From positions 1-16,033 of the forward strand of contig JAPYQV010000015.1 of the NCBI GenBank assembly GCA_029937205.1: DNA of 16,033 nucleotides, written 5' to 3'. Position numbers and translations under genes: made by a program. Under the pieces are notes generated by a model. It was not told where the DNA came from, ran no database searches, and saw only the letters and a list, made by a program, of their open reading frames with translations. The stretch's first letter is position 1. The number at the start of each line of letters is the position of its first letter. Origin of the DNA: Alphaproteobacteria bacterium (lineage in GTDB: Bacteria; Pseudomonadota; Alphaproteobacteria; UBA828). Shown here piece by piece: positions 1 through 8,512 of the stretch.

Positions 1-1661
1 CTCTTGCACCTATCTCTTCAATTTGTACTTCCAGATCTGACACGACATCCTTGAACACTTCGTCCAATTTCGTTGACACGAACGGTCGGGCTTGGGAGGA
101 GATACGTGAGAAGTTCAGCAAATCATCGATTAGCGCCTGCATACGAAATGCGGCATTTTTCATTCTATCGAGATAATCTAGACCCTACTCATTCAGGCTA
201 TCGGAAATCTGAGGCCGCAAACGGTCACCGAAGGCTTGAATTTTACGTAAAGGCTCCTGAAGGTCGTGCGATGCCACGGAGGCGAATTGTTCGAGCTCGG
301 CATTTGAACGCGCAAGCTCCTCCGCACGCCTCTTGAGTGCTGTTTCTGTGCGAACACGTACCGAGACGTCATGAATCATCGCCAATACGAGAGAATCGGA
401 CGCATGTTCAATTTGTGCCAAGCCAATCTCTGCGATAAACGGCTCCACCGGATTTTGTAATGCCTTCCAGCCCACTTCTATTGCTCATGGCAAGCACACC
501 TGAGCCACCCTTCAGGGTGCGCCGTAATTCGGGATGCTGTTGCCGAATATGAGGCGGTACCAACATCTCGATTGGTTCTCCCTTCAGCTCAGCGCGCGTG
601 TATTCAAAGAGTTTCTCCGCCTGCAAATTGGAAAATGCGATAGCGCCGTCATTATCGACCGCGATCATTGCAACCGGCGCAAGATCAAGCAGCCGCCGAT
701 ACCGTTCCTCGGCCTGTTTGGCTTCGCGATACTGCAGTTTCAGTTCGATTCGATTGTGCTGCAGCGCCTTAACGTAATTCTGCTCGCGCTTGAAAAGATG
801 GAACGTGCTGATCAGAAGGCCGGTGAGTACAGCGACATAGCTCACTTTTTTCAGCAGGTGCGCGACGTCGAATTCCATGTCGAAGAGCGTTCCTGAGAAC
901 GACATGAATACGGCCTGACTAACAAACCCAATGACGATGGATATTACCAGCCAGTGCTCGAATGGGTCTTCCCGCCAACGGCCCTTCTTTAGATAGCCGA
1001 TCAAGGCCAAGAGAAAAAACAGGGCCGGTGCGAACTCCTCCGGGCGATGGAACGGTATGTCCGGATAATAGGCGGGAGGCAGGGGAACGAAAACAAACAG
1101 GACAAAACTGGCCAGCAGCAAAATGGTCGCCCAAAAATAGATCGTGCCCTCTTTGAATAATTTGGCGACGCCCAATTGGGCCTCCCGACGCCACGCCAAT
1201 ACACTCAGGAACAGAACAACGGAAAGGTAGAGCCGGGATGCAACCCAGCTCCATGGTATCAATGTGGAGAGCCCGGACGGAAACAGGTCCTTGATAATCC
1301 AGGACGTGACGATTGCGTGGTAACCGTCGAGAAACGCTGTGCCCAGGAATGCCACCCCGATGAGCAGAATCGCGCTGTTTTTTTGGCTGTAATAACGGAC
1401 CAAGGCCAAGGTACCGACCAGCATGGCCAACAATGTCGCGACCGCTTCAATGATGGTGTGAAGAGTCGCAGAGCTTTGCCAGTTGGCGCCCCTCAGCAGC
1501 AAAAACAAAACAACCAGGCCTACGGCGATCCCGGCATAGGTGCCGATGCGCAACCTAGTCCGCGCCCTTCCGCGGCCATCGTCATTGCCTGAAATCGAAT
1601 TATCAGTGTTTGAATTCTGCGCAATCACATTGTTTTTTGCGTAAACAATGTCAGCCGACAT
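1..1661 (-). pseudogene. Broken membrane-anchored PAS sensor histidine kinase, left end cut by window
   Basis: The intact N-terminal part (417 codons from the ATG at 1661, preceded by an AAGGA ribosome site) has about seven or eight hydrophobic segments between residues 40 and 290. They resemble MASE-type integral membrane sensor regions (a segment reading AFLDGYHAIVTS). A short linker and a PAS domain (about residues 318-385) follow. Near 475-490 the frame shifts by one base. The next frame continues the PAS end, a coiled linker and the HisKA dimerisation helix with the phospho-accepting His in ASHDLQEP (codon about 266-268). An in-frame TAG at 185-187 interrupts it just before the second HisKA helix (MKNAAFRMQALIDDLLNFSR), which stays open in the same frame to base 1. 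The ATPase domain would lie outside the window. Two separate lesions point to decay, though assembly errors are possible. The ligand is unknown. Confidence 0.8.
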
Positions 1662-1915
1662 AATTGCAGTCCTTCAAAAAAATAACCGATGTCTATTTGA
1701 CGGACTATTTGATCACTGCTGTTCTTAATTTATTACTAATCACAGTAAATTTATGTTTACATTACTTTGGTTCTACAGAGAATTTAGGGCGCTGCGAAAT
1801 CTAGCCTGATTGGAATAACTAATTATCTATGCGAGCTTGATGGCAACCGGTAAAAATATAATTCTGTCGCCGCTGGCGCGCCAAAATTCTCAAACATTCA
1901 AATGATTAAATGCAC
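1662..1915. other. AT-rich intergenic gap between soxG and the kinase remnant
   Basis: This 254-base stretch lies downstream of soxG and upstream of the kinase remnant, both on the minus strand. It is much richer in AT than the sox genes. It holds a dyad at 1745-1760 and presumably the old kinase promoter. I see no convincing open frame, tRNA or clear intrinsic terminator. Confidence 0.6.
1745..1760. promoter_or_regulatory. AT-rich dyad, possible operator upstream of the kinase remnant
   Basis: The sequence gtaaatttatgtttac has 5-base arms (GTAAA / TTTAC) around a 6-base centre, about 85 bases upstream of the kinase start. Its position suits a regulator site, but an AT-rich dyad this short is expected often by chance. 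Confidence 0.2.
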
Positions 1916-2530
1916 TCAATCGACGCCGCCGACCACAACGCCGTATTCCGCCGCCGCATCTTCCAACCAGACCCAAAGATAGGCGGCGAAACTCCACGCC
2001 ACATGAATGTCATAGGCCGGCGTGTCGGCGGTTTGGTGCAGCAGGATGGCAGCGCGGGCGAGGCGGGTTTGCGCGCAATGGCCGGTCTGGAAGGCGCGCG
2101 GGTGGAGATCCAGGCTGCAGCCTTTTTCCAACACCGCACGGGCGCGTGGCCCGGCCAGGGTCAACACGATGCGCGCATCACTGACATCGCTCAGCGCCAC
2201 ATGAGCGCCGGCCGCCGCCGTGGCGAGCGCTTCGTAAAGCGGATTTTCCTGCCCCATTGGTACGGTAATCAACCATTCATCGGGGCCGAGCCAAAAAGCG
2301 CCTCGGCTGTCCTGGCCGTTCGTCCGGTTTGGCTCCAATGGCAAGGCATAGCCCAAAACGCCCGCGAAAGCGCTCATCAGCGCCCCATCGGCGGGATCGG
2401 CACGCAAATTCAACTTGCCGACGGAGCGCCGCTCGGCCAACTGGACGGAGGCCTCGGGCTCGGATTGGCCCTCGCGGCCGCCAAGATGGAGGGTCGCCAG
2501 AGGACTCTGGCGCAGCGACGGATCAGCCAT
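1916..2530 (-). CDS. soxG: Sarcosine oxidase gamma subunit
   Basis: This 204-residue protein is the last gene of the soxBDAG operon. The gamma subunit is a small GcvT-fold protein that packs against the alpha subunit in heterotetrameric sarcosine oxidase (TSOX), which oxidises sarcosine to glycine. The length fits the family (about 180-210). Typical stretches include the segment reading GAFWLGPDEWLI and a C-terminal part (AYDIHVAWSFAAYLWVWLEDAAAEYG) in which family members usually carry similar aromatic-rich text. The ATG at 2530 lies inside the 3' end of soxA, an 8-base overlap, which implies translational coupling. Family assignment rests mainly on operon position plus these motifs; SoxG sequences diverge quickly. 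Confidence 0.88.
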   Translation of the reverse strand: MADPSLRQSPLATLHLGGREGQSEPEASVQLAERRSVGKLNLRADPADGALMSAFAGVLGYALPLEPNRTNGQDSRGAFWLGPDEWLITVPMGQENPLYEALATAAAGAHVALSDVSDARIVLTLAGPRARAVLEKGCSLDLHPRAFQTGHCAQTRLARAAILLHQTADTPAYDIHVAWSFAAYLWVWLEDAAAEYGVVVGGVD

Positions 2531-5516
2531 TTAAACGCTCTCCCTTGGGGTCGTAAAATACCGGGCTGACGATCTCGGCCTTCACCACGCGGCCTTCCAG
2601 GGTCAACGGCATGGTGACCGTCTCGCCGAAGCGCTCGCGCCCACTGGTAATCAGCGCCAGCGCGATCGGCCGGCCAAGGGTGGCGCTGTCATAGCTCGAG
2701 GTCACATGGCCGATCATTTTCATCGGCGGGCGGCGTTTATATTCGGCCACAATCTGCGCGCCTTCCGGTACCCGCGCCTCGGGCAGAAGGCCGACGAATT
2801 GCCTGCGGTCGGTGCGAACGGTATCGGCACGCGCGAGCGAACGCCGGCCGATAAAATCTTTCTTTTTGCTGACGATCCAATCCATGCCGAGATCGCCCGG
2901 CGTCACCGAGCCGTCGGTATCGTGGCCGACCGCGATATAGCCCTTCTCGGCGCGCAGCACATGCAGTGCCTCGGTGCCGATCGGCGTCAGATCGAAATTT
3001 TCACCGACGCGCTGAAACGCTTGCCACAGCGCCAGGCCATGGCTCGTCGCGACGCTCACTTCATAGCCGAGCTCGCCGGTGAAGCTGACGCGGAAGATGC
3101 GCGCCTCGATGCCGGCGACCCGGCCCATGCGCATCGCCATATGGGGAAAAGCGTCAGGCGCAAGATCGACACCCTCGGCGAGCTCGCTCAGCAGGCGCCG
3201 CGCGTTCGGTCCGGAGATCGAGAGCGTCGCCCACTGCTCGGACACCAAGGTGAGATAGATTTTCAAGTCCAGCCATTCGCATTGCAGCCAATCCACCATC
3301 CACGCCATGACCCTGGCCGCGCCGCCGGTGGTGGTGGTCATGAAATAGTGGTTATCGCCGATCCGCGTGGTGACGCCATCGTCCATCACCATGCCGTCTT
3401 CGCCCAGCATCAGGCCATAGCGGCAACGCCCGACGGCGAGCTTGCCCCAGTTATTGGTATAGATGCGGTTGAGAAACTGCGCCGCATCGGGGCCGTGAAT
3501 ATTAATCTTGCCGAGGGTCGAGGCATCGAGAATCGCCACCCCGTTCCGTGCTGAGATGCATTCGCGCCGCACCGCCGCCGCCATGTTCTCGCCGGCGCGC
3601 GGGAAATACCATGGCCGCTTCCAGTGACCAACATCATCGAACACCGCGCCTGAGCGCTCATGCCAGCCATGGATCGCCGTCATGCGCACCGGATCGGCGA
3701 GCACGCCGACATCGCGCCCGGCCATGACGCCGTAGGGCACCGGCGTGTAAGGCGGGCGGAACGTGGTGGTGCCGACAGCCGGGATTGGCAGACCCTTGAT
3801 CTCGGCCAGGATCGCCAGCGCGTGCATATTTCCCGTCCGCCCCTGATCCGGGCCCATGCCGGTGGTGGTGTAGCGTTTAAGATGCTCGATGGCGCCATAG
3901 CCTTCGCGCGCCGCCAGTTCGATGTCGGACACTGTGACGTCGTTGTGAAGATCGACAAAGCGCCGTTCGCCTTTGGAGACCGGCGGCAAGCGCCAGACCG
4001 GCATCAGCGGGCTGGTTTCCTCTGGCGCGACCGGCAACGCCTGTGGCGCACCGGGCTCGCTAAAACCGCTATTTGCGGCGGCATCGCGGCCCACCGCCGC
4101 GCCCTCGCCGAGACAGCCCTTGAGGGAATAGACGCCGTTCGCCGCCCCGGCGACGGAAACTGCCTGACGCGCTTTGCCGGGCAGGAAACAAGCCCGATCC
4201 TCGCTATAGTCTAACCTGCCGCCCGACTGGGAAAACAAATGCACCGTCGGAGTCCAGCCGCCCGAGAGACACAGCAGGTCGGCGCGCAGGCGGCGGATAT
4301 CACCGGCAAAACCGTCGCCCTTGTCATTCAGCGCCAGCACCTCAACTCCGCGCAGACGCTTTTTGCCGAGCGCGCCGCCAACCGCATGGCGCGCCAAAAT
4401 TTCGATACCGCGCTCTCGCACCGCCGCCACCGTTTCGCCGGCCGGCTTGGCGCGCACATCGACCACCGCTTCGATGCGCACCCCGGCATCGGCGAGATCC
4501 AGCGCTGCCTGGTAGATATGATCATTGTTGCCATAGAGTACGGCGCGATTGCCCGGCTTGACACCGTAGCGGTTGATGTAGGTCCGCGCCGCGCCGGCCA
4601 GCATGACGCCGGGGCGGTCATTGTCGGCAAAGATCATCGGGCGCTCGATTGACCCGGTCGCCACCACCACCTGGCCGGCGCGAATTTTCCACAGGCGCTG
4701 GCGCAGCGTGCCCGGCGGCGCACCGAGGTGATCGTTCACGCGCTCGACCATCAGCACATAATTATGATCGTAATAGCCGAACGCGGTGGTGCGCGAGAAC
4801 ACGCGCACCTCATCCATGCCATCCAGTTCGGCCCGCGCGCCCATGGCCCAATCGATGCCGGAAGCGGCCTCGATACGTTCGCCATTGCCGAGCAGCGCAC
4901 CGCCAAGCTCGGCCTGCTCGTCCGCCAAGATCACCCGCGCTCCGCTGCGCCCCGCGGCCAGCGCCGCCGAGATGCCCGCCGGCCCGCCGCCGACCACCAG
5001 CACATCGCAATGCTGGTGGCGCTTGTCATAAATATTGTGATCCGCGACTTGCGGCGCGGTGCCGAGACCGGCGCCCTTGCGAATGATTTTTTCATAGCGG
5101 TGCCAAAAACTTTTCGGCCACATGAAGGTCTTGTAATAGAAGCCCGCCGGCAACAGGCCGGAGAAGCGGTCATTGAGAGACCAGACATCGAACTTGACGC
5201 TCGGCCAGCAATTGACGCTCGCCGCCTCGAGCCCGTCGAACAGTTCGACCTGAGTGGCCCGCAGATTGGGCTCGCTTGCGGCGCCAACGCCCAATTGCAC
5301 CAAGGCGTTGGGCTCCTCCATGCCGGCCGAATAGATGCCGCGCGGGCGGTGGAATTTGAAACTCCGCCCGACCACACGCACGCCGTTGGCGAGCAACGCC
5401 GAGGCCAGCGTGTCACCGCCGAAACCTTCATAGGCCTTGCCGTTGAATTGGAAACTGAGGCGCCGGCTGCGGTCGATCCGGGCACCCACATCAAGGCGAT
5501 AGCGCTGCCGTCTCAT
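2523..5516 (-). CDS. soxA: Sarcosine oxidase alpha subunit
   Basis: This 997-residue subunit of heterotetrameric sarcosine oxidase binds NAD+ and tetrahydrofolate and releases 5,10-methylene-THF from the sarcosine methyl group. Residues about 15-110 form the small ferredoxin-like N-terminal domain seen in SoxA (KFHRPRGIYSAGMEEPNALVQ). Residues about 170-480 are a two-dinucleotide-binding flavoprotein-type domain with GGGPAG at 176-181 and the ATGSIERP segment near 286-293. Residues about 620-990 are a GcvT-like aminomethyltransferase domain for folate (GWHERSGAVFDDVG, FTGELGYEV, GTEALHVLRAEKGY). The chosen ATG at 5516 overlaps the soxD stop as ATGA. The open frame extends 60 codons further upstream, but that part only overlaps soxD out of frame and has no family similarity. 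Length matches the family. Confidence 0.96.
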   Translation of the reverse strand: MRRQRYRLDVGARIDRSRRLSFQFNGKAYEGFGGDTLASALLANGVRVVGRSFKFHRPRGIYSAGMEEPNALVQLGVGAASEPNLRATQVELFDGLEAASVNCWPSVKFDVWSLNDRFSGLLPAGFYYKTFMWPKSFWHRYEKIIRKGAGLGTAPQVADHNIYDKRHQHCDVLVVGGGPAGISAALAAGRSGARVILADEQAELGGALLGNGERIEAASGIDWAMGARAELDGMDEVRVFSRTTAFGYYDHNYVLMVERVNDHLGAPPGTLRQRLWKIRAGQVVVATGSIERPMIFADNDRPGVMLAGAARTYINRYGVKPGNRAVLYGNNDHIYQAALDLADAGVRIEAVVDVRAKPAGETVAAVRERGIEILARHAVGGALGKKRLRGVEVLALNDKGDGFAGDIRRLRADLLCLSGGWTPTVHLFSQSGGRLDYSEDRACFLPGKARQAVSVAGAANGVYSLKGCLGEGAAVGRDAAANSGFSEPGAPQALPVAPEETSPLMPVWRLPPVSKGERRFVDLHNDVTVSDIELAAREGYGAIEHLKRYTTTGMGPDQGRTGNMHALAILAEIKGLPIPAVGTTTFRPPYTPVPYGVMAGRDVGVLADPVRMTAIHGWHERSGAVFDDVGHWKRPWYFPRAGENMAAAVRRECISARNGVAILDASTLGKINIHGPDAAQFLNRIYTNNWGKLAVGRCRYGLMLGEDGMVMDDGVTTRIGDNHYFMTTTTGGAARVMAWMVDWLQCEWLDLKIYLTLVSEQWATLSISGPNARRLLSELAEGVDLAPDAFPHMAMRMGRVAGIEARIFRVSFTGELGYEVSVATSHGLALWQAFQRVGENFDLTPIGTEALHVLRAEKGYIAVGHDTDGSVTPGDLGMDWIVSKKKDFIGRRSLARADTVRTDRRQFVGLLPEARVPEGAQIVAEYKRRPPMKMIGHVTSSYDSATLGRPIALALITSGRERFGETVTMPLTLEGRVVKAEIVSPVFYDPKGERLNG

Positions 5517-5809
5517 GTGCCGCCGCCGTCTTGCGGCTCGATCCGGCGCGGCTCGCCCATGGCATAGACGAACAGAATCTCGTGGCTCACTGTATCGCGT
5601 TCGACATTGAACCAGCGCCGGCAACCGATGATGTGGCACCAACGCTCGGCCAGAACGCCCTTGGGGTTGTCGCGCATGAAGAGATAATCCGCCCATTCCG
5701 TGTCACTTAGTTTGTCCGGCTCTTTGGGGCGGGGAATATGCGCTTCACCGCCGCACGAGAACTCAATCTCGTCACGCGGGCCGCAATGCGGGCATTCGAT
5801 CCTGAGCAT
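5513..5809 (-). CDS. soxD: Sarcosine oxidase delta subunit, zinc-binding
   Basis: This 98-residue protein is the small zinc-binding subunit of heterotetrameric sarcosine oxidase. The expected zinc ligands are all present: Cys6 and Cys9 in CPHCG, then His59 and Cys63 in WCHIIGCRRW. The family hallmark segment around RDNPKGVLAERWCH is intact. It begins 3 bases after the soxB stop and its stop overlaps the soxA start as ATGA, so it sits in a coupled operon. Its role in the known enzyme is structural, not catalytic. Confidence 0.96.
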   Translation of the reverse strand: MLRIECPHCGPRDEIEFSCGGEAHIPRPKEPDKLSDTEWADYLFMRDNPKGVLAERWCHIIGCRRWFNVERDTVSHEILFVYAMGEPRRIEPQDGGGT

Positions 5810-5812
5810 GAT

Positions 5813-7072
5813 CTAGTGTGCCACGCCGGAGGCGCCATGTTCGTCGATCAGCGCACCGGTGGTGAAGCGCTCGAGCGCGAAAGGCGCTGCAAATTCATGC
5901 GGCTCGTCTTGCGCCATGGTGTGGGCAAAGACATAGCCAGAGCCCGGGATCGCCTTGAAGCCGCCGGTGCCCCAGCCGCAATTAAAGTAGAGCCCGGAGA
6001 CCGGCGTCTTGCCGACGATCGGGCTGGCATCCGGGCAGATATCGACGATGCCACCCCATTGGCGCATCATCTTGACCCGGCTGAAGATCGGGAACAGTTC
6101 GACCGCGGCAGCCAGCATATCTTCCAACACAAATGGCGAGCCGCGCTGGGCATAGGAATTGAATCCATCCGTGCCCGCGCCCATCACCAGTTCGCCGCGG
6201 TCCGACTGGCTGAGATAGACATGCACCGTCGCCGACATGATGACCGTGTTAAAGATCGGCTTGAGCGGCTCCGACACCATGGCCTGCAGCGGTTTACTTT
6301 GGATCGGCATGCGGAAGCCGGCCATCTCGGCCAGCACGCTCGAATGGCCCGCCACCGCAACCCCGACCTTGGGTGCGGCGATAAAGCCGCGGTTGGTCTC
6401 AACACCTTCAATGCTTCCGCCCTGTATGCGTAAGCCGGTCACCTCCGTGTGCTGCAGAATATCAACGCCGCGGTCATCCGCCGCGCGGGCATAGCCCCAG
6501 GCCACCGCATCATGGCGGGCGACGCCGCCGCGCCGTTGAATGGAAGCGCCGATCACCGGATAGCGCGAGTTTGGCGAGAGGTTGAGAATCGGCGCCAGTT
6601 CCCTGAGCTCGGCCATGGAGAGCATTTCGGAATCAATGCCGTTCAGACGGATCGCGTTCACGCGCCGACTAATCTCGCGCAAATCATGCTGATTGTGGGC
6701 GAGGCTGACCAGCCCGCGCTGGCTCAGCATGATATTGAAATTGAGATCCTGGCTCAGGCCCTCATAAAGCTTCAACGACAACTCATAGATCGCAGCGCTT
6801 TCGTCCCACAAATAGTTGGAGCGGATTACGGTGGTGTTGCGCCCGGTATTGCCGAGGCCGATCGGTCCCTTTTCCACTAGCGCCACATTGGTGAGGCCGT
6901 GCTCTTTGGCGAGATAATAGGCCGTCGCCAGGCCATGGCCGCCGCCGCCGATGATAATCGCGTCATAGGACGGTTTGAGTTCCGGGCTGCGCCATGCCGC
7001 AGCCCAATTCTCATGATAATTGCGCGCATTGCGCGCCAGGTTGAATATGGAATAGCGCTTCTTTTTTTTCAT
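5813..7072 (-). CDS. soxB: Sarcosine oxidase beta subunit, flavoprotein
   Basis: This 419-residue subunit carries the sarcosine oxidation site of heterotetrameric sarcosine oxidase: sarcosine plus O2 gives glycine, hydrogen peroxide and a one-carbon unit. The dinucleotide-binding loop GGGGHG lies at residues 42-47 and [19 protein letters not shown] follows. His187 in [11 protein letters not shown] corresponds to the histidine that covalently holds FMN in characterised enzymes (His173 in the Pseudomonas/Stenotrophomonas enzyme numbering). The C-terminal FAD contact region [16 protein letters not shown] is intact, and the end [10 protein letters not shown] is typical. The ATG at 7072 has only a weak upstream ribosome site (ggcga). 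It is the first gene of the coupled soxBDAG set and lies 284 bases after the hydrolase gene, with a structured repeat in between. Confidence 0.97.
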   Translation of the reverse strand: MKKKKRYSIFNLARNARNYHENWAAAWRSPELKPSYDAIIIGGGGHGLATAYYLAKEHGLTNVALVEKGPIGLGNTGRNTTVIRSNYLWDESAAIYELSLKLYEGLSQDLNFNIMLSQRGLVSLAHNQHDLREISRRVNAIRLNGIDSEMLSMAELRELAPILNLSPNSRYPVIGASIQRRGGVARHDAVAWGYARAADDRGVDILQHTEVTGLRIQGGSIEGVETNRGFIAAPKVGVAVAGHSSVLAEMAGFRMPIQSKPLQAMVSEPLKPIFNTVIMSATVHVYLSQSDRGELVMGAGTDGFNSYAQRGSPFVLEDMLAAAVELFPIFSRVKMMRQWGGIVDICPDASPIVGKTPVSGLYFNCGWGTGGFKAIPGSGYVFAHTMAQDEPHEFAAPFALERFTTGALIDEHGASGVAH

Positions 7073-7162
7073 CGTTTCGCCACAGCAACCGACATAGCAA
7101 CCGACCGGCCCCCCCGAATCGGCGCGGCCATCATAGCCGAAACAACGCTCAGGCTATAGTTG

Positions 7163-7174
7163 GTGCGGATGCAC
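7163..7174. repeat. Short hairpin with the same GGAT/ATCC loop as the tandem element
   Basis: The stem GTGC/GCAC closes a GGAT tetraloop on the plus strand (ATCC on the minus strand), the same loop as in the two larger hairpins centred 81 and 153 bases away. Its flanks do not resemble the larger repeat, so it may be a chance match. Confidence 0.3.
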
Positions 7175-7198
7175 ATGAATTTCCAATATCGGCACCAC

Positions 7199-7345
7199 CT
7201 CCCAAAATGCGACTAGCATTCCGGCAAGCGCGCCAAGTCAAGGCCACGGATGTGGCCGCCCGGCGCTTGAGGGTCTTTAGAAATGAGCGACCGAGCATGC
7301 GCGAGGTAGCCAAGAGCGCGGATGCGCTCGCCCGGTGCCTGAGGG
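7199..7345 (-). ncRNA. Tandem structured element in the soxB leader, unassigned; possible cis-regulatory RNA or dispersed repeat
   Basis: Two diverged copies of one unit lie head to tail: unit A at 7345-7274 and unit B at 7273-7199 (minus-strand reading). Each starts CCCTCA[G/A]GC[A/G]CCGGGC, then a 6-bp hairpin with loop ATCC, then CTTG[G/A]CT and a weaker match CGCGC[A/T]TGC. The hairpin arms are 7314-7319/7324-7329 in A and 7242-7247/7252-7257 in B. Three of six pairs differ between copies and every change keeps pairing, so the structure is conserved. In both units CCGGGC can also pair with a downstream segment (7330-7335 with 7291-7296; 7258-7263 with 7221-7225). In A this needs one G-U pair on the minus strand, which would be an A-C mismatch on the plus strand, mildly favouring the soxB-sense strand. 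I do not recognise it as a known riboswitch class. Confidence 0.5.
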
Positions 7346-7356
7346 ACATCTAACAA

Positions 7357-8052
7357 CTACCTATTATCGAAAGCCTCGATGCCGTCGAGATATTCGAGCA
7401 CGTTGTCCAAGGGCTCGACATCGCCGAACTTGGCATCGATATCGAAGAGATTCCACTCAACCACGCCCGGCACCCGGTCGCCCACGCCTTCGCGCACAAC
7501 GATCGGGCGGAAACCCTCGGCGATGGCGTCTTCGGTCGAGTGGCGCACGCAGCCGGCCATGGTCACGCCGGTGAGGATCACCGTATCGACCCGCTGGGCA
7601 CGCAGATATCCGGCGAGATAAGTGCCATGGAAGGCGCTCGCACGTTTCTTGACGATCACCATCTCGCCATCCTCGGGCGCGATGCGGTCGTCAATCGCCG
7701 CTTCCTCGCTGCCTTCGAGCAGAGTTTCGACCGGAATTTTGTGGTGCCACAGGCCGGTATCGGAGTGCGGCCCCTTCGGGTCCTGATAGGCGGTGGTGGT
7801 GTAGACAACGGGAATTCGCTTGGCCCGTGCGGCTTTCAAGAGGGCCTGATTGGTCGGGATGATGACATCCATATCATCGCAGGTGAAGGCGTAGCCGGGC
7901 CGCGTCCAGGCATTGGCGAGGTCGATAATCACCAGCGCCGGGCGCGCGCCATAGCCGATGCGGCGTTGAAATCCGCGCTCTTTATAGATATCGGAATCCG
8001 CCGCGAAGATCACTTCCAGCGCCTTTTTTACTTCCGGACTCGTTGTCGCCAT
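7357..8052 (-). CDS. N-carbamoylsarcosine amidase-like cysteine hydrolase, isochorismatase family
   Basis: This 231-residue protein belongs to the isochorismatase-like hydrolase fold. The catalytic triad is visible: Asp44 in VIIDLANAW, Lys135 in IVKKRASAF and Cys168 in TGVTMAGCVRHS. The Lys-to-Cys spacing of 33 equals that of Arthrobacter N-carbamoylsarcosine amidohydrolase (Lys144, Cys177). That enzyme turns N-carbamoylsarcosine into sarcosine, CO2 and ammonia, which matches the downstream sarcosine oxidase genes. I chose the ATG at 8052 because GGGAGG lies five bases upstream; an in-frame ATG at 8100 has no good ribosome site. Related folds include nicotinamidase, ureidoacrylate amidohydrolase and maleamate amidohydrolase, so the substrate is an inference from similarity and context. 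Confidence 0.82.
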   Translation of the reverse strand: MATTSPEVKKALEVIFAADSDIYKERGFQRRIGYGARPALVIIDLANAWTRPGYAFTCDDMDVIIPTNQALLKAARAKRIPVVYTTTAYQDPKGPHSDTGLWHHKIPVETLLEGSEEAAIDDRIAPEDGEMVIVKKRASAFHGTYLAGYLRAQRVDTVILTGVTMAGCVRHSTEDAIAEGFRPIVVREGVGDRVPGVVEWNLFDIDAKFGDVEPLDNVLEYLDGIEAFDNR

Positions 8053-8113
8053 GGCCGCCTCCCAATTTAAGATGTGACGCAAAGTTAGCCCGGCTTTCAT
8101 TGCCGGTCCAATA

Positions 8114-8494
8114 TCAATTTGCTATGATTTGATGCCGACAAGGTATCAATATGAATATCGAACTGCGCATATCGATCGTCATGGTGGCGCGCGTACGGTT
8201 GGCGCCTAGCTTCTCGAGCCGCCATCCACCACGGGCGTCTTCGACCAGAGCGGGCAGCCCTTCCATCGACAATTTGAAGCTCTCATTCTCGTTCCACTCG
8301 AGCACGTTCTCCACGATCGTGCCGAAGCCCTTCACGTCGCAGGTGCGGCCGGCCCCGAGTCCACGCTCAACATCCGTGTGATAGTGGGCTTGGTTTATCG
8401 TCTGCGACCAATTTTTGATGTCGGTGAGATTGCTGATCTTGCGCCAGACAACGGCGATTGGGGCGTCAATTTCGATGATGCGTTGGACGTGCAT
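8114..8494 (-). CDS. SRPBCC (START-like) family protein with shortened C-terminus
   Basis: This 126-residue protein begins as a typical START-like polyketide cyclase/dehydrase family member (MHVQRIIEIDAPIAVVWRKISNLTDIKNWS). It keeps the beta-sheet region down to ATMTIDMR. The last about 15 residues (SSIFILIPCRHQIIAN) do not look like the long C-terminal helix that closes the ligand cavity in this family, and the protein is about 20-30 residues short. It may be truncated or frameshifted at its 3' end. The ATG at 8494 has GAGGA five bases upstream and is preferred over the GTG at 8506. It starts 18 bases after the TetR gene, so the two are probably co-transcribed. No substrate can be inferred. 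Confidence 0.65.
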   Translation of the reverse strand: MHVQRIIEIDAPIAVVWRKISNLTDIKNWSQTINQAHYHTDVERGLGAGRTCDVKGFGTIVENVLEWNENESFKLSMEGLPALVEDARGGWRLEKLGANRTRATMTIDMRSSIFILIPCRHQIIAN

Positions 8495-8512
8495 GATATT
8501 CCTCACTCTGAG

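Noticed and set aside
475..490. Programmed ribosomal frameshift in the kinase gene
   Set aside because: No slippery heptamer or downstream structure is evident, and a second lesion (TAG at 185-187) makes decay or error simpler.
4728..5567. 279-codon plus-strand frame opposite soxA
   Set aside because: soxA is certain here; the antisense frame is rich in Arg, His and Ala and has no recognisable domain.
7199..7345. Glycine riboswitch, suggested by CTCAGGCA and by the tandem layout before a glycine-forming operon
   Set aside because: The other conserved glycine riboswitch blocks (the GCCGAAGG-type segment and the purine-rich partner strand before CTCAGGCA) are missing, and unit B reads CTCAAGCG at that place.
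7149..7349. 66-codon open frame on the minus strand between the hydrolase and soxB
   Set aside because: It lies wholly over the structured tandem repeat, has no ribosome site and its arginine-rich text matches no family; it looks like a by-product of the repeat.
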